Source: Planctomycetota bacterium (lineage in GTDB: Bacteria > Planctomycetota > Planctomycetia > Planctomycetales > Planctomycetaceae). Taken from it: a DNA stretch of 5,080 bases. The stretch spans positions 1 through 5,080 of the forward strand of contig JAJRTM010000685.1 of assembly GCA_024278285.1 (NCBI GenBank), read 5' to 3'. Under the pieces are notes generated by a model. The model had not been told where the DNA came from, searched no databases, and worked only from the letters and a program-made list of their open reading frames with translations. The translations under genes were made by a program, and so were the position numbers. Of this stretch, positions 1 through 5,080 are shown piece by piece. The stretch's first letter is position 1. Each line of letters opens with the position of its first letter.

Positions 1-608
1 CAATCCTGACGAACTTCTGGTCTGTCGGGATGATAAGCGGGGATGCGAACTCCCGCGGGATCGTGGATCGCGGTGTGTGGGCGGACCCGCAATTTACTTT
101 CATGGCTAATCGTATGATTAAAGATCGCAAAGAAGGGTTTTCCATCGGGGCGATTTTTCCAATGGGCTTTACGGTTCGATTGATCCCAGACTTTCCCCGG
201 CTTGATCAGGTTGTAATCTTCCTTGCTGTTATTGGTGCAATAGTAGCCTGCTTCTCGAAGATACTGCGGATACATTTTGATCCCCGCGGGCCTCGGCAAA
301 TAACTTCGCAGATGCTCTGCCCCCACACTGGTCGGATACATTCCGGTAATAATTGTCGTTCTCGCAGGAGCACAAACCGGCGCGTTCGACCAGCAGTATT
401 GGTACTTCATGCCGATTTTCGCGAGTGCATCGATATGCGGAGAGGTCGCATATTTGTCACCATAACAGCCAAGCTCCAAGCCGTTGTCTTCACTGGTAAT
501 CCACAAAATATTGGGAAGCTCAGCCGCTTCGATTCTGTCACCAGAGTTTGTGTGTAACCATGGGAACAGGAAAGTCAGTGAGAAAACCAGAACGGAGAGA
601 GATTTCAT
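1..608 (-). CDS. Secreted type I sulfatase, N-terminal part (runs off left edge)
   Basis: Reading the minus strand from ATG at 608 gives 202 codons without a stop, open at the window edge. Residues 1-29 look like a signal peptide: Lys2, a hydrophobic run at 4-18, and a probable cleavage near IEAAE. The sulfatase domain starts at [11 protein letters not shown] (32-42), where Glu40-Asp41 occupy the usual N-terminal metal-ligand pair. The catalytic signature is CAPAR (79-83) followed by TTIITGMYP; Cys79 fits the CxPxR motif that the formylglycine-generating enzyme converts to the active residue. Lys129 in NNSKEDYN and His165/His169 in FNHTISHES match later active-site positions. Known of the family: hydrolysis of sulfate esters or sulfamates, often on polysaccharides, in the periplasm or outside. 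The sequence resembles the heparan N-sulfatase-like branch, but the substrate cannot be told. Such proteins usually have about 450-650 residues, so most of it is missing. It is transcribed divergently from glgX. Confidence 0.93.
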   Translation of the reverse strand, partial: MKSLSVLVFSLTFLFPWLHTNSGDRIEAAELPNILWITSEDNGLELGCYGDKYATSPHIDALAKIGMKYQYCWSNAPVCAPARTTIITGMYPTSVGAEHLRSYLPRPAGIKMYPQYLREAGYYCTNNSKEDYNLIKPGKVWDQSNRKAHWKNRPDGKPFFAIFNHTISHESKLRVRPHTAIHDPAGVRIPAYHPDRPEVRQD

Positions 609-617
609 AAGATTTAT

Positions 618-622
618 TCCTC
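618..622 (-). promoter_or_regulatory. Shine-Dalgarno site of the sulfatase gene
   Basis: The minus strand reads GAGGA followed by nine bases and then the ATG at 608. Motif and spacing are good and support that start codon, as does the signal peptide that begins there. Confidence 0.7.
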
Positions 623-637
623 AAACAGATTCAACGG

Positions 638-665
638 TATCAACTCAACTGTATCAACTCAACTG
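638..665. repeat. Perfect 14-bp tandem duplication in the divergent spacer
   Basis: The unit TATCAACTCAACTG occurs twice with no mismatch and no gap; the base before the first copy (G637) also matches the repeat phase. A diverged partial copy (TTCAACGG) lies just upstream at 630-637. It sits 30-57 bases upstream of the sulfatase start, inside its probable 5' untranslated region or promoter. It could be a doubled regulator site or simple slippage; nothing else decides between these. Confidence 0.75.
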
Positions 666-685
666 TAAAAATCTGGGGATCGAAT

Positions 686-715
686 TTGAATTGACAGAAT
701 TTGTTTGTTTATCAT
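686..715 (+). promoter_or_regulatory. Possible sigma-70-like promoter for glgX
   Basis: TTGAAT (686-691) and TATCAT (710-715) are separated by 18 bases and match the -35 and -10 consensus at 4/6 and 5/6 positions. The start of transcription would be near 722, giving a leader of about 80 bases. The region is AT-rich and lies in the divergent spacer where a promoter is expected, but matches of this quality also arise by chance and planctomycete promoters are poorly defined. Confidence 0.3.
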
Positions 716-800
716 GCCGTACAAGCAGCAGTGAGGCAAGCGAGAGTGGCGGATAAATGATTGAATTGATATCGTAAGGACTGCAACATTCTGTTTCCAG

Positions 801-2900
801 ATGAGTAAGAAAGAAGCAAGTTCCAACAAAATGAAAAACTGGCACAAGATAGAGGGCTGGCTTGATCCTCCCGGCGCGACTTGGATTGAAAGTGAGCAGG
901 CGTGGAACTTCGTTCTTTACTCGCGAGATGCGACGCGCGTGGTACTCCTGCTGTTCTCGAAAAATGATGATACCCACCCGATTTACGAGCATGAGTTCGA
1001 TCATTATCTGAATAAGTCTGGTCCGGTTTGGCATTGCAGGGTTCCACGTGACAGAGCAGCCCAAGCTGTTTATTACGCCTATCAAGTGAATGGACCGGCT
1101 GCGAGCGAAAAGAGATTCCATCGATTCGATCCTGATAAAATCCTGCTCGACCCGTATGCGAAAGCGATTTATTTTCCGGAAGAATTCGATCGTGAACTGG
1201 CAAAAAAAGAGGGACCAAACATTGGGAAGGCTCCGCTAGGCGTGCTGGATGCCGATGGTCATTTCGATTGGCAGGATGATCAATTTGTTCGACATGATAT
1301 GGATTTCCTCATTTATGAAATGCACGTGCGCGGATTCACGAAGCACGAAAGTTCTGGAATTGCTGAAGACAAACGCGGAACGTATGCGGGAGTGATCGAG
1401 AAAATTCCGTACCTGCGAGAGTTGGGGATTACGGCTGTCGAACTGATGCCTGTTTTTCAATACGATCCACAAGAAGGAAATTATTGGGGATACATGCCCC
1501 TCAATTTTTTCTCTCCCCATGGTGCTTACGCAGCTAGCAACGAACATGCTGCAGAACGGAATGAATTCCGCGAAATGGTTCGCGAATTGCATCGCGCGGG
1601 AATCGAAGTGATTCTCGATGTTGTTTATAACCACACGTGTGAAGGGGATGATCGAGGCCCCAACTACAGTTTCAAAGGGATCGGCAATGAAATGTATTAC
1701 ATGTCCGATCCGCACCAGAAAGATGAGCAGGGACACAAAACGTTTGCCAATTACAGCGGCTGTGGCAACACGTTTGATGCGAACACGCTAGCTGGTCAAA
1801 AATTGATTATCGAATCTCTTAAATACTGGCGTGATGAAATGCACGTCGATGGTTTTCGATTCGATTTGGCTTCCATCTTTGCCCGAAAAAGTGATGGTTC
1901 AATCTCGCCAAATCAAACCCCTATTTTCTCGCAAATTGTTACCGCAGAAGATTTTTTGAATGTGCGGCTCATCGCAGAACCGTGGGATGCTGCGGGGACT
2001 TATCAGTTAGGGCACACCTTTTCCGGCTGGTTATGGATGCAATGGAACGGCAGATACCGTGATGCAATCCAGCGTTTTGTCAGTGGTGAACCGGGGATGA
2101 TTACCGAGTTGATGACGCGACTTTATGGCAGCGCAGATCTTTTCCCGGATAACCTCGAATTTTCGTGTCGCCCGTGGCAATCGATCAATTACATCACCTC
2201 GCACGATGGTTCTACAATGTATGATCTGGTGGCATACGAAGGGAAATACAATTGGGCCAACGGCGAAGAAAACAGGGACGGCACCCACGAATTCAAATGG
2301 AATTGTGGCTATGAAGGGGAATTGTACGCCCCGCAAGAAGTCGCAAAATTACGTAAACAGCAGGTGAAAAACTTCTTTGCCTTATTGATGCTCTCGAACG
2401 GTTCCCCGATGATCCGCATGGGGGATGAATTTCTGCAATCTCAGCAAGGGAACAATAACGCCTACAATCAGGATAACGAAACGAGCTGGCTCGACTGGAG
2501 CCGACTGAAAGAACATGAAGATATTTTTCGCTTCGTGAAGTTAATGATCGCGTTCCGAAAAGAGCATCCTTCGATTTGCCGTTCGCATTTCTGGCGAAAT
2601 GAAGTGAAATGGCACGGCCCGAAAGGCCCCTGCGAAATGGAGTCGGATTCCCAAACACTTGCCTATTGCATTATTGGGACATCGATGAACTGTCACGATT
2701 TATACGTAATGATCAACGGCAGCGACGAAGAAATTGAATTCGGCATTTATCGCGGCACTAACCTGCACTGGAAACGAGTGATCGATACCTCGCTGGAACC
2801 TCCGTTAGACATTTGCGATGTATCGGACCGAATTCTTCAGGTGCAAGCGAGTTACCAGGTGCAACCCAGATCCGTTGTTGTATTAATCCGCGATACCTGA
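801..2900 (+). CDS. glgX: Glycogen debranching enzyme GlgX (GH13_11, isoamylase-type)
   Basis: A complete 699-residue protein that hydrolyses alpha-1,6 branch links of glycogen or limit dextrins in the cytoplasm. An N-terminal CBM48-like beta domain spans about residues 17-115. The GH13 barrel follows from about 165, and a C-terminal beta domain runs from about 600. All four GH13 motifs are seen: DVVYNH (273-278), GFRFD with nucleophile Asp355, AEPWD with acid/base Glu393, and SHD (His468, Asp469). The block GDEF...QQGNNNAYNQDN..SWLDW (541-566) and TRLYGSADLF (439-448) are typical of GlgX/TreX. Length fits the family (about 650-720). The start is uncertain: a TAAGGA at 775-780 is too far (20 bases) from ATG 801, and an in-frame ATG at 831 also precedes the CBM48 domain. 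No other glycogen gene is visible. No T-rich hairpin terminator follows; palindromic element A1 begins 84 bases after the stop. Confidence 0.96.
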   Translation: MSKKEASSNKMKNWHKIEGWLDPPGATWIESEQAWNFVLYSRDATRVVLLLFSKNDDTHPIYEHEFDHYLNKSGPVWHCRVPRDRAAQAVYYAYQVNGPAASEKRFHRFDPDKILLDPYAKAIYFPEEFDRELAKKEGPNIGKAPLGVLDADGHFDWQDDQFVRHDMDFLIYEMHVRGFTKHESSGIAEDKRGTYAGVIEKIPYLRELGITAVELMPVFQYDPQEGNYWGYMPLNFFSPHGAYAASNEHAAERNEFREMVRELHRAGIEVILDVVYNHTCEGDDRGPNYSFKGIGNEMYYMSDPHQKDEQGHKTFANYSGCGNTFDANTLAGQKLIIESLKYWRDEMHVDGFRFDLASIFARKSDGSISPNQTPIFSQIVTAEDFLNVRLIAEPWDAAGTYQLGHTFSGWLWMQWNGRYRDAIQRFVSGEPGMITELMTRLYGSADLFPDNLEFSCRPWQSINYITSHDGSTMYDLVAYEGKYNWANGEENRDGTHEFKWNCGYEGELYAPQEVAKLRKQQVKNFFALLMLSNGSPMIRMGDEFLQSQQGNNNAYNQDNETSWLDWSRLKEHEDIFRFVKLMIAFRKEHPSICRSHFWRNEVKWHGPKGPCEMESDSQTLAYCIIGTSMNCHDLYVMINGSDEEIEFGIYRGTNLHWKRVIDTSLEPPLDICDVSDRILQVQASYQVQPRSVVVLIRDT

Positions 2901-2951
2901 TTGAAATGCTGCGCAAAAGTGGCAGAATATTTTAGGCAAGCCGGGGGTGTT

Positions 2952-3067
2952 AAGGGGCGTTCGATAAATAACTGTCCGATCTTTGGATGGCCCAGACGCA
3001 TCGCGTCTGGGTGACGCAGTCACAAGAAGTCTTATCAGACACTCTAGCTGGACAATAATCGCCCCTT
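2952..3067. other. Possible outer stem enclosing element A1
   Basis: AAGGGGCG (2952-2959) is the exact reverse complement of CGCCCCTT (3060-3067). Further inward, TGTCC (2973-2977) pairs with GGACA (3050-3054). Between them lie the two hairpins of element A1 and a small hairpin GTCT-TATC-AGAC (3029-3040). A glgX transcript reading through could fold into a closed multibranch structure. Alternatively the ends are terminal inverted repeats of a short insertion, but no target-site duplication is apparent. Element A2 does not carry these ends. Confidence 0.35.
2985..3029 (+). repeat. Palindromic element A, copy A1 (double hairpin)
   Basis: The 45-base core starts GGATGG. It forms hairpin 1, CCCAGACGC (2991-2999), loop ATC, GCGTCTGGG (3003-3011). 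Hairpin 2 shares base G3011: GTGAC (3011-3015), loop GCA, GTCAC (3019-3023). The core ends AAGAAG. Both stems are perfect. Similarity to copy A2 extends upstream through TCGATAAATAACTGTC (from about 2961) with small gaps. The design resembles REP-type elements, which are usually mobilised by RAYT transposases; no such gene is in the window, so the mechanism is inference. Confidence 0.8.
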
Positions 3068-3115
3068 CTCTTTTACCGTTTCATACTTTTTCTTCGTCGG
3101 AAACCACATTCTCGG

Positions 3116-3160
3116 CTTCTTGTTGCGGGGCAACTCAGACGCGATGCGTCTGAGCCATCC
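3116..3160 (-). repeat. Palindromic element A, copy A2 (inverted relative to A1)
   Basis: Read on the minus strand, this has the same 45-base layout as A1 without gaps: GGATGG, a 9-bp stem with loop ATC (plus-strand arms 3134-3142 and 3146-3154), an abutting 5-bp stem with a 3-base loop (plus-strand arms 3122-3126 and 3130-3134), then AAGAAG. Thirty-seven of 45 positions match A1. Six of the eight differences form three compensated base-pair changes and two are in the second loop. Weaker similarity continues to about 3190 (TCGAACAATTACTGTC on minus). A1 and A2 form an inverted pair with 86 bases between cores. Confidence 0.8.
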
Positions 3161-3270
3161 CTGTTTTGAAATGAGACAGTAATTGTTCGAGTGATCCTAA
3201 ATAACCCGGAGAATGGGGAAATCAGGGTGTTTTCGTGTTGAGAAACTGTTGCGAGAAATAACGGTTTCGT

Positions 3271-3294
3271 GTGCCACGGCTCTGTGAGCCGTGC
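3271..3294 (+). repeat. Palindromic element B, copy B1
   Basis: The 24-base element contains a perfect hairpin: CACGGCTC (3275-3282), loop TGT, GAGCCGTG (3286-3293), preceded by GTGC. It is an exact reverse complement of B2 at 3344-3367. Its sequence is unrelated to element A, but it has the same design of an 8-9 bp stem with a 3-base loop. Confidence 0.8.
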
Positions 3295-3319
3295 TGCGTT
3301 GGCGTGAGAATATCTTGCT

Positions 3320-3337
3320 AAAATCAAGCTTGATTTT
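3320..3337. repeat. 18-bp perfect palindrome between B1 and B2
   Basis: AAAATCAAGCTTGATTTT is fully self-complementary with no spacer, so it is more likely to act as a duplex site, such as one bound by a dimeric protein, or as a cruciform, than as an RNA hairpin. It is not centred between the B arms (their midpoint is 3319; the palindrome midpoint is 3328.5), so it is not simply the tip of the B1/B2 foldback. Confidence 0.6.
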
Positions 3338-3343
3338 CAGTTT

Positions 3344-3367
3344 GCACGGCTCACAGAGCCGTGGCAC
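3344..3367 (-). repeat. Palindromic element B, copy B2 (inverted relative to B1)
   Basis: All 24 bases match B1 in reverse complement, and the match stops sharply on both sides. With B1 it can form a long hairpin of 24 bp with a 49-base loop, or two small separate hairpins. This is the layout of a REPIN or BIME-like pair; whether it is mobile cannot be told from one locus. Confidence 0.8.
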
Positions 3368-3417
3368 CCAACAGGGAATCATAAAACAAAGCGCAACAAT
3401 ACAACTGGCAACAGCTT

Positions 3418-3452
3418 AAAAAATTACCAGGCCAGCGTTATCCCCCTGGTAA
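3418..3452 (-). terminator. Possible second intrinsic terminator downstream of clpC
   Basis: On the minus strand TTACCAGG (3452-3445) pairs with CCTGGTAA (3431-3424) around a 13-base loop, directly followed by six T (3423-3418). It lies 168 bases past the clpC stop and beyond the stronger terminator, so it could be a back-up or end a small transcript of its own. The 8-bp stem is modest and partly AT. Confidence 0.45.
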
Positions 3453-3545
3453 CTCTGCTGTCACTGCGATTGCGGTCAATCTACGCTCGAAATTCACCGG
3501 GATCATCACTGCCCGACTCGCCTGACAACTTATTTGAGTTCCTGC

Positions 3546-3590
3546 AAAAAATATACCTCAGATGATGCAGGAGGTCCGTATCATCTGAGG
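3546..3590 (-). terminator. Intrinsic terminator of clpC
   Basis: On the minus strand CCTCAGATGAT (3590-3580) pairs perfectly over 11 bp with ATCATCTGAGG (3566-3556). Two more pairs (one C-G, one G-U) are possible inside, and TATATTTTTT (3555-3546) follows at once. It starts 30 bases after the clpC stop. The plus strand lacks a T-run after the stem, so it serves clpC only. The loop reads ACCTCCT, which matches the anti-Shine-Dalgarno sequence of 16S rRNA. Confidence 0.85.
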
Positions 3591-3619
3591 CATTTATCGT
3601 TGCGTTATCTGAAAGGCTT

Positions 3620-5080
3620 TCAGTCTTCGCTTACTTTTTCGCCACCGTTTTCGATTGACCCAACCACTGCCAACTCTTCGGTATCTGGTTCTTCGATCAT
3701 CAAAGATTCGAAATCAAGTTGCTTCGCTTCACCAACTTCCTTGACGGTAACACGAATCTGATTCTTACCCTCAAACGCGTTGCGTAACAGTTCCTCGGCG
3801 AGTGGGTCTTCAACATACATTTCGACAGAGCGTCGAAGTGGACGCGCACCGTATTCAAGGTTGTCCCCTTCCTGACCTTTGTCGATCAGGAAATCACGAG
3901 CTTCATCGGAAATTTCCAATTGCAAACCACGTTCGCCCAGTCGTTGATAAACTTTTGACAGTTCGATATCAACAATTTTCCGCAGGTTTTCATGTGTCAG
4001 TTTGCGGAAGATAACGACTTCATCAAGACGCCCCAGAAATTCTGGTTTGAAGACTTTCTGCATGACCTGCTGGACTTCTTTTTTCATCGCTTCGTAAGAG
4101 GCATCTTCATCTTTATTAGAGAAGAAACCGAACGGCGATGCGTTGGAGATAACCTGTGCCCCCGCATTGGTGGTCATAATGAGAATGACATTTTTAAAAT
4201 CGACCTTGCGACCGAAACTGTCTGTCAGGTGACCTTCTTCCATAATTTGAAGCAGCATGTTATAGACATCCGGGTGAGCTTTCTCGATTTCATCGAGCAG
4301 CACAACCGCATAAGGACGTCTGCGAATTCGTTCCGTTAGTTGCCCACCTTCCTCGTAACCAACGTAACCCGGAGGGGCACCGATCAGGCGGGAAATGTTA
4401 TGCTTTTCCTGATACTCACTCATATCGATTTGAATGAGAGAGTCTTCGTCGCCAAACATAAACTCAGCAAGCGTTTTAGCGAGCAAAGTTTTTCCGACAC
4501 CGGTAGGACCTGCAAACAGGAACGTTCCGGTAGGACGTTTCGGGTCTTTCAAGCCTGAACGAGATCGGCGAACCGCTTTGGAGATCTGTTTGATTGCTTC
4601 ATCCTGGCTGACAACACGCTTGTGCAAATCGTCTTCCATTTGAAGCAGTCGCACAGCGTCTTCACTCGAAATTCGCGTCAAAGGCACCCCGGTCATTTTA
4701 GCCACAACGGTCGCTGCAATTTCAGCATCGACAACTCCATCTTTTTGTTTGGATTTCTCTTTCCATTCCTGCGTAATCTGTTCTTTTTTCTTCTTGACTT
4801 TATCAGCCTGATCACGCAAGTGGGCTGCCTTTTCGAAGTCCTGATTTGCAACCGCTTCTTCTTTTTGTTGGTTGAGCCGTTCGACTTCTTCTTCGAGTTC
4901 CTTCAAATCGGGTGGACGAACCATTGTCTTCAAGCGAACATACGCACCCGCTTCGTCAATGACATCAATCGCCTTATCGGGCAAGCATCGCCCGGTAATG
5001 TAACGGGAAGAAAGTTCAACCGCTTTTTCGATGGCATCGTCTGTGATTTGAACTTTATGATGTGTTTCGTATCGCTCCCG
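3620..5080 (-). CDS. clpC: ATP-dependent Clp protease ATPase subunit ClpC, C-terminal part (runs off right edge)
   Basis: The minus frame is open from the window edge to TGA at 3622-3620: 486 residues, no start visible (a TTG at 4984 is an internal Leu in LPDKAID). The protein is the hexameric AAA+ unfoldase that feeds substrates to ClpP. Numbering from the first visible residue, the end of D1 is RYITGRCLPDKAIDVIDEAG (26-45). A charged coiled-coil UVR motif (about 59-94, NQDFEKAAHLRD) separates ClpC from ClpB and ClpA. D2 has Walker A GPTGVGKT (191-198), pore loop GYVG (238-241), Walker B VVLLDE (259-264), sensor 1 in TTNAG (303-307), Arg finger in EFLGR (347-351) and sensor 2 in GARPLRR. FGF (317-319) sits where the ClpP-docking [LIV]GF loop is expected. 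Family members have about 810-850 residues, so the N-domain and most of D1 lie outside. A strong terminator follows. Confidence 0.96.
   Translation of the reverse strand, partial: RERYETHHKVQITDDAIEKAVELSSRYITGRCLPDKAIDVIDEAGAYVRLKTMVRPPDLKELEEEVERLNQQKEEAVANQDFEKAAHLRDQADKVKKKKEQITQEWKEKSKQKDGVVDAEIAATVVAKMTGVPLTRISSEDAVRLLQMEDDLHKRVVSQDEAIKQISKAVRRSRSGLKDPKRPTGTFLFAGPTGVGKTLLAKTLAEFMFGDEDSLIQIDMSEYQEKHNISRLIGAPPGYVGYEEGGQLTERIRRRPYAVVLLDEIEKAHPDVYNMLLQIMEEGHLTDSFGRKVDFKNVILIMTTNAGAQVISNASPFGFFSNKDEDASYEAMKKEVQQVMQKVFKPEFLGRLDEVVIFRKLTHENLRKIVDIELSKVYQRLGERGLQLEISDEARDFLIDKGQEGDNLEYGARPLRRSVEMYVEDPLAEELLRNAFEGKNQIRVTVKEVGEAKQLDFESLMIEEPDTEELAVVGSIENGGEKVSED

Larger units (their letters stand above)
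2901..3619. other. Convergent intergenic spacer (719 bp), repeat-rich, no credible gene
   Basis: The spacer separates the 3' ends of glgX and clpC. Open frames here are short (84 codons or fewer), cross the palindromic repeats, lack a ribosome binding site and show no family resemblance. The content is: 2901-2951, nothing recognised; 2952-3067, element A1 within a possible outer stem; 3068-3115, T-rich sequence without a feature; 3116-3190, inverted element A2; 3191-3270, nothing recognised; 3271-3367, B1/B2 pair with an 18-bp palindrome inside; 3368-3417, nothing recognised; 3418-3452, possible terminator; 3453-3545, nothing recognised; 3546-3590, strong terminator. No tRNA, riboswitch or CRISPR repeat was seen. 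Confidence 0.8.

Noticed and set aside
30..557. Plus-strand open frame of 175 codons
   Set aside because: It lies opposite the sulfatase gene, whose minus frame has a signal peptide and the CxPxR motif; the plus-strand translation resembles nothing and is a shadow.
691..715. TTGACA at 691-696 as an exact -35 box
   Set aside because: The nearest -10-like TATCAT is only 13 bases away, too short; the overlapping TTGAAT at 686 with an 18-base gap is a better, though weak, candidate.
654..1218. Minus-strand open frames over the spacer and the 5' end of glgX
   Set aside because: They overlap the conserved CBM48 coding region of glgX in antisense and show no family features.
3116..3367. Repeats as a CRISPR array
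   Set aside because: There are only two copies of each unit, in inverted rather than direct orientation, with unequal spacing and no cas genes.
3073..3382. Two small minus-strand frames (84 and 61 codons) in the convergent spacer
   Set aside because: They run through the palindromic elements A2 and B1/B2, lack a ribosome binding site and have compositions typical of chance frames.
3534..4643. Plus-strand open frames across the clpC region
   Set aside because: They are antisense to the highly conserved ClpC D2 module and its terminator, and have no recognisable protein features.
4982..4984. TTG at 4984 (minus) as the start of a shorter clpC-like gene
   Set aside because: The frame stays open to the window edge and the upstream residues (RYETHHKVQITDDAIEKA) are the expected ClpC D1 lid, so the TTG is an internal leucine.

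Overview
The window looks like chromosomal DNA of a marine or freshwater planctomycete (Planctomycetota). This is inferred from three things: a secreted type I sulfatase of the kind this phylum carries in large numbers, a cyanobacterial/planctomycete-like GlgX, and moderate GC with weak or absent Shine-Dalgarno sites. No rRNA or other taxonomic marker is present, so the assignment is tentative.

Layout. (1) 1-608, minus strand: N-terminal 202 codons of a secreted sulfatase that runs off the left edge. (2) 609-800: divergent intergenic spacer with a perfect 14-bp tandem duplication, a ribosome binding site for the sulfatase and a weak candidate promoter for the next gene. (3) 801-2900, plus strand: complete glycogen debranching enzyme GlgX (GH13_11), with all four GH13 motifs intact. 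(4) 2901-3619: a 719-bp gap between convergent genes without a credible gene. It holds two different families of short palindromic elements, each present as an inverted pair, plus an isolated 18-bp palindrome and one strong and one possible terminator for the gene on the right. (5) 3620-5080, minus strand: the C-terminal 486 residues of ClpC (end of D1, UVR region, complete D2 AAA+ module), running off the right edge.

The three genes have unrelated jobs: sulfate ester hydrolysis outside the cytoplasm, glycogen or storage glucan breakdown, and ATP-driven protein unfolding for ClpP. None is co-transcribed with another, so no operon logic links them.

The most interesting part is the convergent spacer. 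Two 45-nt copies of one element (2985-3029 on plus, 3116-3160 on minus) align without gaps and differ at eight positions. Six of these form three compensated base-pair changes in two abutting hairpins, and the other two lie in a loop. This points to selection on, or replication through, a folded nucleic acid, as in REP/REPIN-type elements. A second, unrelated 24-bp element is repeated perfectly in inverted orientation about 110 bp further on. I see no complete undescribed multi-gene system in this window.
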